A stretch of 64,000 bases of DNA from Ectopseudomonas chengduensis (lineage in GTDB: Bacteria; Pseudomonadota; Gammaproteobacteria; Pseudomonadales; Pseudomonadaceae), in contig NZ_FMZQ01000008.1 of the NCBI RefSeq assembly GCF_900102635.1, positions 156,288-220,287 of the forward strand, in the 5' to 3' direction. A program made the position numbers and the translations under genes. Shown here in pieces: positions 57,299 through 64,000 of this stretch (positions are counted from its first letter, which is position 1; every line of letters begins with the position of its first letter). Under the pieces are notes generated by a model. That model did no database searches. It saw only the letters and a list, made by a program, of their open reading frames with translations, and was not told the origin of the DNA.

Positions 57299-57715
57299 AT
57301 GTCGACCAAGGCGCTTTACGTTCTGCCAATACTCGCCAGCCTGATACTGAGCGGTTGCATTGGCAGCCCCATGGAACGAGCCATTCCCAATATCCCTGGA
57401 TTGATGGCGAAGCAGTCCTGGCCAGGCAAGCCCGCCTCCGAGGCCATTGCCCAGTATGGTGAACCGCACGTGATCAAGGATCTCGGCGACGGCCGCCAGC
57501 AGTATCTGTGGTTCGATAACTGGGATCGCAGCTGGGAGGAGCTTTCGTCCAGTTACATTGCGCCTGGCCCGGGCGGCTGGTATCGCTACAACGAGTACTC
57601 GACGCGCTCGCGCCGTTACAGCTGCTCGGTGATGATGGACATCGACCAGAACAAGATCGTCCAGCGCTTCGACTACCACGACAACATCCGTGGCGCCTGT
57701 GGCAACTACTTCTAA
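57299..57715 (+). CDS. Small outer-membrane-type lipoprotein
   Basis: A 138-residue lipoprotein: signal peptide MSTKALYVLPILASLILSGC with lipobox LSGC (Cys20). The mature region contains IAQYGEPHVIKDLGDGRQQYLWFD, an SmpA/BamE-like beta stretch, followed by a Tyr/Arg-rich segment and SCSVMMDIDQNKIVQRFDYHDN. No family name can be given with certainty. GGGAGG lies before the ATG at 57299; the open frame begins 26 codons earlier without a better site. It is transcribed in the same direction as the phospholipase, 143 bases downstream. Confidence 0.75.
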   Translation: MSTKALYVLPILASLILSGCIGSPMERAIPNIPGLMAKQSWPGKPASEAIAQYGEPHVIKDLGDGRQQYLWFDNWDRSWEELSSSYIAPGPGGWYRYNEYSTRSRRYSCSVMMDIDQNKIVQRFDYHDNIRGACGNYF

Positions 57716-57858
57716 TGGCTGACTATCCCTCGCCCAAACCGACGCCCGGTGTCCATGCGGCTCCAGCGCCAGCGCTCGCTCGCAATACTGGCATATAGCC
57801 GTCAAAGCCGCGTTATCATGCTCGCGCCAGCGTTCGGCATGACGACAAGGAGCAGTAG

Positions 57859-59763
57859 ATGAGCGATTCGCGCCAGGCGGCCTTTGCCCGGGAATGCGAT
57901 CTGATCATGAAAGGTGGCATCACCAGCGGCATCGTCTACCCGCTGGCCATCACCGAAATCGCCAAGGCGTTTCGCCTGCGCAGCATCGGCGGCACCAGCG
58001 CTGGTGCCATCGCCGCGGCTGCAGCTGCCGCTGCCGAACTGGGCCGCCAGCGCTATCAGCAGGGTGAATTGAGCAGCGACCCAGCCGGCTTCGCGACAAT
58101 CGAACGACTGCCCCAATACCTTTGCGTGCCCGCCGCGAATGGCCATGGCACCAAGCTGCTGGCGTTGTTCAAGCCTGCCCCGGCAGTGCGCGCACTGTTC
58201 GATACCTTCATCGCCATCCTCGAGGTCAAGGGAAAAGGTCCCTGGACGCGGTTGTTCGCGCCACTGAAGGTCATGCTCATGCGCCACAAGCTCGCCGCCC
58301 TAGTCGGCGCCCTGCTGGCAGGCGGGCCGCTGTGGTGGAGCGCTGCCAGCAGCGCCAGCGTGATGGTCTGGCTATGGGTCTTGCTGTTCGCAGCGCTGGG
58401 TGGCGTGCTTGCCGTGATCGTGCGCCTGGCCCTGGTGGCATCGCGTGAATTGCCAGCGAGCGGTTTCGGCCTGTGCAGCGGCATGCCAGAGGCCGATGAC
58501 GACGCCCCGAATGAAGCCCTGACCACCTGGCTGACCCAGTACTTCGATCAGCTCAGCGGCCAGCGCGAATACTGCGCCAATCAGGCGGATGCCATCGAGT
58601 GCGAACGGCCATTGACCTTCGGCGACCTGCGTCGCCATGGCATCGACCTGCAGGTGATGACCACCTGCCTGAGCATGGCGCGGCCTTTCCGCCTGCCCTT
58701 TCGTGACGACGAGCAGGTACGCGAGAACAACCAGTTCCACTTCCGCCAGGAGGAGTTCGCGCGGCTATTCCCTCAGCGCGTGGTGGCCTGGATGGGCGCT
58801 CACCAGCGCCCCGGCGATGATCGCGGCGACGGGTATCTGCGCCTGCCACTACCCGATGACCTGCCGGTAATCGTGGCCGTACGTATGAGTCTGAGCTTTC
58901 CCCTGCTGCTCAGCGCCGTACCACTGCACGCCGTGGACTACCGCAAGAGCGGGAAGACGCTGGAGCGCTGCTGGTTTACCGATGGCGGCATCAGCTCCAA
59001 CTTTCCCATCCACTTCTTCGATGCCGCGCTGCCCAGGCGCCCCACCTTCGGCCTCGATCTGGGACCGACCGATGGTGCCGACGAGCAACGCGTGCGCTTC
59101 CCACGTAACAATGGCGATGCACGGCTAGCCTACTGGCGCCGTTTCCCCCAGAGGGGTTTGCCAGCCCTGCGCGGTTTCCTCGCCCTGCTCAGCAACGTCG
59201 CCAAGGACTGGAACCACGAAACCCTGTCGCTGATGCCCGGCTTTCGCGACCGTATCGGCTTGATCCAGCTGACCCGCGAAGAAGGCGGCCTCAACCTGAC
59301 CATGCCCACCGAGCGCATCGAACGACTGACCCGCTACGGACGCGAAGCCGGCCAGCAGTTCGTCCTGCGTTTCGGCGACCCGCAGCATTGGCAGCCGGGC
59401 GCCGAGGCCTCGCCGATGAACTGGGAGAACCACCAGATCATTCGTCTGCGCCTGCAACTGGCCAGCGTCGCCGAACAGCTGCAGAGCCTGGAAAGAGCGT
59501 GCCGCGAACTGCACGGCACCGAGCAGAACTACCAGCGCTTCTTCACCGCCGATGCCAAACGCTACAGCTATCCCTTCAAAGGTCTTAGTGACCTGGAACA
59601 GGACCCGGACACTGGCCTGTACCGCACCCAGGCCGGCCTGGCGCAGGCCATACTGGGCAAGCTGCGGGAGATCGCCCAGATGATCGAACAGCACCCGGAC
59701 AGCCACCCGGCCAAGGGGGCGCCCAAACCCACGCCCGAACTCAAGCTGCGCCCACGCCTGTAG
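57859..59763 (+). CDS. Patatin-like phospholipase with membrane segment
   Basis: A 634-residue patatin-fold lipid acyl hydrolase. The oxyanion hole is MKGGITSG (17-24), the nucleophile elbow is GGTSAG (Ser47) and the catalytic Asp375 is in FTDGGISSNFP. Two hydrophobic stretches (about 144-163 and 166-195) form a probable membrane hairpin between the catalytic halves, so the protein is likely attached to the inner membrane. No signal peptide. A terminator hairpin follows. Its natural substrate is unknown; relatives of this long type are seen in many proteobacteria. Confidence 0.82.
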   Translation: MSDSRQAAFARECDLIMKGGITSGIVYPLAITEIAKAFRLRSIGGTSAGAIAAAAAAAAELGRQRYQQGELSSDPAGFATIERLPQYLCVPAANGHGTKLLALFKPAPAVRALFDTFIAILEVKGKGPWTRLFAPLKVMLMRHKLAALVGALLAGGPLWWSAASSASVMVWLWVLLFAALGGVLAVIVRLALVASRELPASGFGLCSGMPEADDDAPNEALTTWLTQYFDQLSGQREYCANQADAIECERPLTFGDLRRHGIDLQVMTTCLSMARPFRLPFRDDEQVRENNQFHFRQEEFARLFPQRVVAWMGAHQRPGDDRGDGYLRLPLPDDLPVIVAVRMSLSFPLLLSAVPLHAVDYRKSGKTLERCWFTDGGISSNFPIHFFDAALPRRPTFGLDLGPTDGADEQRVRFPRNNGDARLAYWRRFPQRGLPALRGFLALLSNVAKDWNHETLSLMPGFRDRIGLIQLTREEGGLNLTMPTERIERLTRYGREAGQQFVLRFGDPQHWQPGAEASPMNWENHQIIRLRLQLASVAEQLQSLERACRELHGTEQNYQRFFTADAKRYSYPFKGLSDLEQDPDTGLYRTQAGLAQAILGKLREIAQMIEQHPDSHPAKGAPKPTPELKLRPRL

Positions 59764-59778
59764 GCCGTCGACAAACAA

Positions 59779-59802
59779 CAAGGCTCCCAGATGGGAGCCT
59801 TG
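59779..59802. terminator. Bidirectional hairpin terminator
   Basis: Complementary arms CAAGGCTCCCA (59779-59789) and TGGGAGCCTTG (59792-59802) with a minimal loop lie 15 bases after the phospholipase stop and 18 bases before the end of the convergent binding-protein gene. It probably stops transcription from both sides. Confidence 0.75.
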
Positions 59803-59820
59803 TACGAACAGCGCCGTTGA

Positions 59821-60837
59821 TCAGCTACCCGGATGGGCGTAGGCCTCTTCGAAGAAGTAGTCCTTCCAGGACGCCGCCTTGTTCTTCAGCACGCCCAGTT
59901 CATGCAGCTGCTCGGCGTAGATGAAGGTGCGCTGCGGCGAGACGGTGAAGTCGTTTTCCGGGTCATCGATGATCTTCTTCACGAAGTCCAGCGGCAGCTT
60001 GGAGTTCTCCACGCGAATGTAGGTCTCGGCGGCAGCGGCCGTGTCCGCCTTGATGATCTGCTCGGCTTCCACCAGCGCGTCGTAGAAGGCCTTGTAGGTC
60101 TTGGGATTCTCGTCGTGGAATTTCTCGGTGGCATAGAGCACGTTGAACGTGGCCTGGCCACCGAGGATGTCGTAGCTGCTGATCAGCTTGTGCACCTTGG
60201 GGTTCTCCAGCGCCTGGTACTGGAACGGTGGGCTGGAGAAGTGCGCGGTGATTTCCGAGCCACCCTTGGTCAGCGCAGCGGTGGCGTCAGGGTGCGGCAG
60301 ACTGACGGAAATCTGGTCGAAACGCTGGAAATCGTCCTTGCCATACAGCTTGGCGGTCTCGATCTGCAGGGTGCGCGACTGGAAGCCAACACCTGCGGCC
60401 GGTACGGCGATACGGTCCTTCTCGGACAGGTCCTGCAGTGTTTTCACCTCTTCACGGTTGCTCAACAGGTAGTTGGGCAGCGAGCCCAGCGAGGCGACCG
60501 CCTTGACGTTCTGCCGGCCATGGGTGCGGTCCCATACGGTGAGCATCGGCGGCACGCCGGCCGATACTACGTCGATGGCACCGGCCAGCAGCGCTTCGTT
60601 CATCGCAGTGGCGCCGGAGATGGTGCGCCACTCGACCTCCACCTTGTCCAACCCCTGGGCCTTGGCGTGCTTCTCGATCAGTTGCTGATCCTTGACCACG
60701 TGCAGCACCAGGTAACCGATGCCGAACTGCTGGGCGATGCTGATCTTGCCTTCGGCCTGCGCGGCCAGCGGAGTTGCCAACGCGCCGAGCAGGCCCAGTG
60801 CGGCGGCCAGTCGGCCGAATGTGAATGTGTTGGTCAT
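59821..60837 (-). CDS. ABC substrate-binding protein, sulfonate/nitrate/taurine type
   Basis: A 338-residue periplasmic binding protein of the SsuA/TauA/NrtA group, with a signal peptide ending PLAAQA-EGKISIAQQFGIGY. It carries GATAMNEALLAGAIDVVSAGVPPMLTVWDRTHGRQNVKAV and the ALTKGGSEITAHFSSPPF ligand segment. It is similar along its whole length to the interrupted gene at 62783-63652. It is split from the permease and ATPase genes by a repeat-bearing spacer of 190 bases, so it may have a separate promoter. Sulfonate or a similar sulfur source is the likely substrate, given the family. Confidence 0.85.
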   Translation of the reverse strand: MTNTFTFGRLAAALGLLGALATPLAAQAEGKISIAQQFGIGYLVLHVVKDQQLIEKHAKAQGLDKVEVEWRTISGATAMNEALLAGAIDVVSAGVPPMLTVWDRTHGRQNVKAVASLGSLPNYLLSNREEVKTLQDLSEKDRIAVPAAGVGFQSRTLQIETAKLYGKDDFQRFDQISVSLPHPDATAALTKGGSEITAHFSSPPFQYQALENPKVHKLISSYDILGGQATFNVLYATEKFHDENPKTYKAFYDALVEAEQIIKADTAAAAETYIRVENSKLPLDFVKKIIDDPENDFTVSPQRTFIYAEQLHELGVLKNKAASWKDYFFEEAYAHPGS

Positions 60838-60875
60838 GGTCGTTTCTCGTTATGTGATCAGTGAATTATTCGTGT

Positions 60876-60983
60876 GTAGGTGGGCCAGGCGGTGATCCGA
60901 CCCCGTATGTAGGGTGGGCTTCAGCCCACCGGCGGTGCGTCCAGTTGGTGGGCTAAAACGGATCGCCGCCCGGCCCACCCTAC
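60876..60983. repeat. GTAGGGTGG repeat cluster
   Basis: Units at 60876 (GTAGGTGGGCCAGGCGG), 60909-60930 (GTAGGGTGGGCTTCAGCCCA...) and, inverted, 60960-60983 (ending CGGCCCACCCTAC). The second unit is identical over 22 bases to 20715-20736 and the third is the exact inverse of 20680-20703. The outer ends are complementary, so the block can fold into a hairpin. It lies between the permease gene and the second binding-protein gene. Confidence 0.85.
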
Positions 60984-61027
60984 GATTCGGACCGCACAGG
61001 TGGATCGGTGACGTGGCCCCCTACGTA

Positions 61028-61894
61028 TCAACGCTGCATCCCCCAACGTTTCACGGTCACCCGCTCCACCGTGGCGAACACCAGGTTCTCCACCAGCAGG
61101 CCGATCAGGATCACCGCCGCCAGGCCAGCGAAGACCTTGTCGGTGTACAGCTCGTTGCGGTTCTGGAAGATGTACCAGCCCAGGCCGCCCTTGCCGCTGG
61201 AGGCGCCGAACACCAGTTCGGCGGCGATCAGGGTGCGCCAGGCGAAGGCCCAGCCGATCTTCAGGCCCGCCAGGATCGACGGCAGCGCCGCCGGGATCAG
61301 GATGAACAGCACGAAGCGCAGGCCCCTTAGGCCGTAGTTGCGCCCGGCCATGCGCTGAGTCTCCGACACGCCGAGAAACCCGGCGTAGGTATTGAGCGCC
61401 AGCGCCCACAGCACCGAATGCACCAGCACGAAGATCAGGCTGTTCTCGCCCAGACCGAACCACAATAGCGACAGCGGCAGCAGCGCGATGGCCGGCAGCG
61501 GGTTGAACATCGAAGTCAGGGTCGACAACAGATCGCGCCCCAGCTGGGTCGACACCGCCAGGGTGGTCAGCAGGAAGGCCAGGCCAATACCGAGCAGGTA
61601 GCCCTTGACCAGCACCGACAGCGAGATCACCACCTTCTCCAGCAACTCGCCAGTGCCGATGCCCTCGAAGAAGGCTTTGGCCGTCTGCAGGAAGCTGGGC
61701 AGCAGGAGGTCGTTGCCCTGGTAACGCGCTGCCAGCTCCCAGATCAGCGCCAGGGCCAGCAGGATCAGGGTCTTGCGCAGCCAGCCCTGCTGCCAGAGCC
61801 GCTGTGCCAGAGGCAGCTCGCGCTCCAGCTTGAGGTCCGGCAAGGGTTGCAGCGGTATTTCGTATTCCTCACGCCGTGCGGGGGAAAGACTCAT
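61028..61894 (-). CDS. ABC permease, SsuC/TauC type
   Basis: A 288-residue inner-membrane permease of the sulfonate/nitrate/taurine family with about six membrane segments: LILLALALIWELAARY, FNPLPAIALLPLSLLWFGLGENSLIFVLVHSVLWALALNTYAGF, and the EAA-like loop AGRNYGLRGLRFVLFILIPAALPSILAGLKIGWAFAWRTLIAAEL. ATG at 61894 is the family start; the open frame extends 45 codons upstream into the ATPase gene. It is the third gene of the leftward operon. Confidence 0.87.
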   Translation of the reverse strand: MSLSPARREEYEIPLQPLPDLKLERELPLAQRLWQQGWLRKTLILLALALIWELAARYQGNDLLLPSFLQTAKAFFEGIGTGELLEKVVISLSVLVKGYLLGIGLAFLLTTLAVSTQLGRDLLSTLTSMFNPLPAIALLPLSLLWFGLGENSLIFVLVHSVLWALALNTYAGFLGVSETQRMAGRNYGLRGLRFVLFILIPAALPSILAGLKIGWAFAWRTLIAAELVFGASSGKGGLGWYIFQNRNELYTDKVFAGLAAVILIGLLVENLVFATVERVTVKRWGMQR

Positions 61895-61907
61895 GGTTGC
61901 ACTCTCC

Positions 61908-62777
61908 TCAGTAGGCGATGCGGATGTCGTGGAAGCCCAGCTCGGCAGCGGCGCGCGCGCCCTCCTCGCTGTCCTCCTCGAACAACAGGCGATGAATGCG
62001 CTGCGCTGTCTGCTGGAACGCCGCGCCACCGAGGCTGTGCAGGTCGAACTGGTGGCTGCCCACCTCCGCCCGCACGCGCCCCGGGTGCGGCGACAGCAGC
62101 AGGATGCGGTTACCGACGATCAGCGCCTCCTCGATCGAGTGGGTGACGAACAGCAAGGTGAAGCGCACTTCTTCCCACAGCTGCAGCAGCTCCTCCTGCA
62201 TCTTGCGGCGGGTCAGTGCGTCGAGCGCGGCGAAGGGCTCGTCCATCAGCAGGATCTTCGGCTGCATGGCCAACGCACGGGCAATCGCCACGCGCGCCTT
62301 CATGCCGCCGGACAGGGTGTGCGGGTAGGCATCGGCGAAGGCGGCCAGGCCGACCTTCTCCAGATAGTGCAGCGCACGTTCTTCGGCCTCGCGACGGCCC
62401 AGAGTGCGCGAGGCCAGCAGCGGGAACATGACGTTCTGCTTCACCGTCTTCCACGGCGGCAACTGGTCGAACTCCTGGAACACCACGATGCGATCCGGGC
62501 CGGGCTCGCGCACCTCGGCGCCATCCAGACAGATGCTGCCGCCGACCGGCTCGATGAAACCGGCCACGGCCTTGAGCAGCGTGGACTTGCCGCACCCCGA
62601 AGGGCCGAGCAGCACGAAACGGTCCGAGCGATCCACTTCGAAGCTGACTTCGTGGGTGGCGCGCACTACGCGCTGTGGGGTGCGGTATTCGAGGCTGACC
62701 TTCTCCACCTCGAGCAGGGTGTCGAAGGCACCTGTGCTTTGCGTGCTGGCCGTGTGGCCTTGCAAGGGGGCATTCAT
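61908..62777 (-). CDS. ABC ATPase, SsuB/TauB type
   Basis: A 289-residue ATPase of the sulfonate/nitrate importer family. Walker A is GPSGCGKST (about 58-66), the Q-loop is VFQEFDQLPPW, the signature is LSGGMKARVAIARAL, Walker B is ILLMDEPFAALD and the H-loop is VTHSIEEAL. The C-terminal 40 residues are longer than SsuB and hydrophilic. It lies 5 bases after the interrupted binding-protein gene and 13 bases before the permease gene. Confidence 0.88.
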   Translation of the reverse strand: MNAPLQGHTASTQSTGAFDTLLEVEKVSLEYRTPQRVVRATHEVSFEVDRSDRFVLLGPSGCGKSTLLKAVAGFIEPVGGSICLDGAEVREPGPDRIVVFQEFDQLPPWKTVKQNVMFPLLASRTLGRREAEERALHYLEKVGLAAFADAYPHTLSGGMKARVAIARALAMQPKILLMDEPFAALDALTRRKMQEELLQLWEEVRFTLLFVTHSIEEALIVGNRILLLSPHPGRVRAEVGSHQFDLHSLGGAAFQQTAQRIHRLLFEEDSEEGARAAAELGFHDIRIAY

Positions 62778-62782
62778 GGGGT

Positions 62783-63652
62783 TCAGCTTCCTTGACCGAT
62801 GGCGGGGTCTTCGAAGAAGTAGTCCTGCCAGGAGGCCGGCTTGTTCTTGATTGCGCCGACGCGCTGGAGGAATTCAGCCAGCGGGTAGGTGTTGGTCGGC
62901 GTCACGCTGAACTGGAACTGCTCGTTATCGATGATCTTCAGCAGCTCCTCACGGCTGATCTTGGCGCCGGTCACGCGGATGTAGGTGTCGGCGGCCGCGC
63001 CCTTGTCGTTCTGGGCGAACTGCGCAGCCTCGGCCAGCGCGGCGACGAAGGCCTTGTAGGTCTTAGGGTTGTCGTTGCGGAATTTCTCGGTGGCATAGAG
63101 CACGGTCGGCGAGTTCGGGCCGAGCAGCTTGTAGGTGTCGAGCACCACATGCACATTGGGGTTCTCCAGCGCCTGGTTCTGGAACGGCGGGTTGGAGAAA
63201 TGCCCGGTCAGCTCGGTACCGCCGGACAGCAGCGAGGCGGTGGCATCCGGGTGCGGCAGCGCCACGGTGTACTTGTCCAGGCGGTCGAACTCCTTGTCGC
63301 CCCACTGCTTGGCGGCGGCGTACTGGAGGAAACGCGACTGCACCGAAACGCCCACCGCCGGTACGGCGATGCGATCCTTCTCGGTGAAATCGGCGATGGT
63401 CTTGACCTTGGGATTGTTGCTCAGCAGGTAGTACGGGAAGTTGCCCAGCGAAGCCACACCCTTGACGTTCTGCTTGCCGTGGGTGCGATCCCAGACGGTG
63501 AGCAGCGGGCCGATGCCGGCACCGGCGATGTCGATGGCGCCGGACAGCAGCGCATCGTTGATAGCCGCGCCGCCAGAGAGTTGCTGCCAGTCGACCTTGA
63601 TATCCAGGCCATCGGCCTTGCCGTGCTTCTCGATCAACTGCTGGTCACGCAC
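62783..63652 (-). pseudogene. Sulfonate-type binding protein gene, 5' end removed by IS21-family insertion
   Basis: The frame encodes 290 residues of an SsuA/TauA-type binding protein, starting VRDQQLIEKHGKADG. Compared with the intact paralogue at 59821-60837, about 47 N-terminal residues are missing, including the signal peptide and the first strand (MTNTFTF ... LVLHV). The break occurs at 63652/63653, exactly where the IS end begins. Without a signal peptide the product cannot reach the periplasm, so the gene is functionally dead unless restored elsewhere. Its downstream partners 61028-62777 may now lack their promoter. Confidence 0.85.
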
Positions 63653-64000
63653 TGTTGCCGCTGACCGAAAACTGACCCAGTAGAGGCTGTTCTGCCGACT
63701 GAAAACTGACCCAGGTGTTCAACTGCTTCTGCTCAATTTTTGAGCAGGAGAACACAGGGTGATCAGTATGGAAATGATGGGCAAAATTCGCCGGATGTAT
63801 TTCCGCGACAAGCTGTCGCTGCATGAGATAGCCAAGCGCACCGGGTTGGCGCGCAACACGATTCGCAAGTGGGTCAGAGCACCTGAGGCCAAGCCGCCGG
63901 TCTACCAACGCCGCGCGATCTTCAACAAACTCAGCCCTTTTCACGCCACGCTGGAGCAGGCGCTAAAAGCCGATTCGCTGCGGCCCAAGCAACAGCGGCG
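63653..64000 (+). mobile_element. IS21-family insertion sequence, left end (runs off window)
   Basis: The element starts with TGTTGCCGCTGACCGAAAAC at 63653, cutting a binding-protein gene. Two direct copies of GAAAACTGACCCAG (63667-63680 and 63701-63714), 34 bases apart, are the multiple terminal repeats typical of IS21-family ends. A transposase gene of IstA type begins at 63759. The right end, istB and the target duplication lie beyond the window. Confidence 0.88.
63759..64000 (+). CDS. istA: IstA transposase, N-terminal part
   Basis: The frame is open from GTG 63759 to the window end (80 codons) and encodes MISMEMMGKIRRMYF, then RDKLSLHEIAKRTGLARNTIRKWVRAPEAKPP. This is the N-terminal helix-turn-helix of IS21-family transposases, before the DDE catalytic core, which is outside the window. 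AGGAG (63746-63750) stands 8 bases before the GTG; an ATG three codons later is an alternative. The family works with the ATP-binding helper IstB, expected downstream. Confidence 0.87.
   Translation, partial: MISMEMMGKIRRMYFRDKLSLHEIAKRTGLARNTIRKWVRAPEAKPPVYQRRAIFNKLSPFHATLEQALKADSLRPKQQR

Overview
The window looks like chromosomal DNA of a Pseudomonas, probably of the P. mendocina / P. oleovorans (Ectopseudomonas) type. The reasons are the high GC content, a complete liu leucine-degradation cluster with its MerR regulator, PilU-like and SfnB-like proteins, a DUF2790 protein, several families of short palindromic repeats between genes, and a chromosomal class C beta-lactamase. The species call is inference. 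No tRNA, rRNA, CRISPR array or prophage was seen, and no stretch longer than 300 bases lacks a gene.

0-8.5 kb: the 3' end of folD and a strong terminator, then a leftward six-gene ABC importer operon resembling the rhizobial glycerol system GlpSTPQ-U-V. It faces a divergent sigma-54 activator of the AcoR type. The spacer holds a well-matched -24/-12 promoter and an array of TGAAC(A/G) repeats. 8.5-11 kb: an EamA exporter, a divergent Lrp-type regulator, and an ampC-like beta-lactamase directly behind the regulator.

11-24 kb: branched-chain amino acid catabolism. A leftward arm (SDR, thiolase, acyl-CoA dehydrogenase) and a rightward arm (liuR, liuA-liuE, then acetoacetyl-CoA synthetase) share a perfect 16-bp palindrome next to liuR. 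Together they can carry isovaleryl-CoA to acetoacetate and acetyl-CoA, and probably serve isoleucine as well. Short inverted repeats are scattered through this region.

24-37 kb: accessory genes. An RsbQ-like hydrolase overlaps a PAS-GGDEF cyclase. They are followed by a lone periplasmic binding protein, a PilU-like ATPase without PilT, a parvulin, and a run of small regulator/enzyme units (LysR, TetR/DUF1348, HxlR/CMD, LysR/RidA, nitroreductase). A LysR gene then faces a VOC protein, a homoserine dehydrogenase and a glutamine amidotransferase.

37-48 kb: a FecBCDE-like iron or cobalamin-type importer, a six-gene Csu (archaic chaperone-usher) pilus operon, a convergent minimal pilin-like protein, and pdxY. 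48-55 kb: an organosulfur operon (two SfnB-type flavoproteins, an NtaA/DszA-type monooxygenase and a MetQNI-type importer). 55-57 kb: an ArsR regulator with three related operators, a quinone-oxidoreductase-like gene and an ABM monooxygenase. 57-60 kb: small exported proteins and a patatin-like phospholipase.

60-64 kb: a sulfonate/nitrate-type ABC system with two binding-protein genes. The second binding-protein gene is cut by the left end of an IS21-family element that runs off the window.
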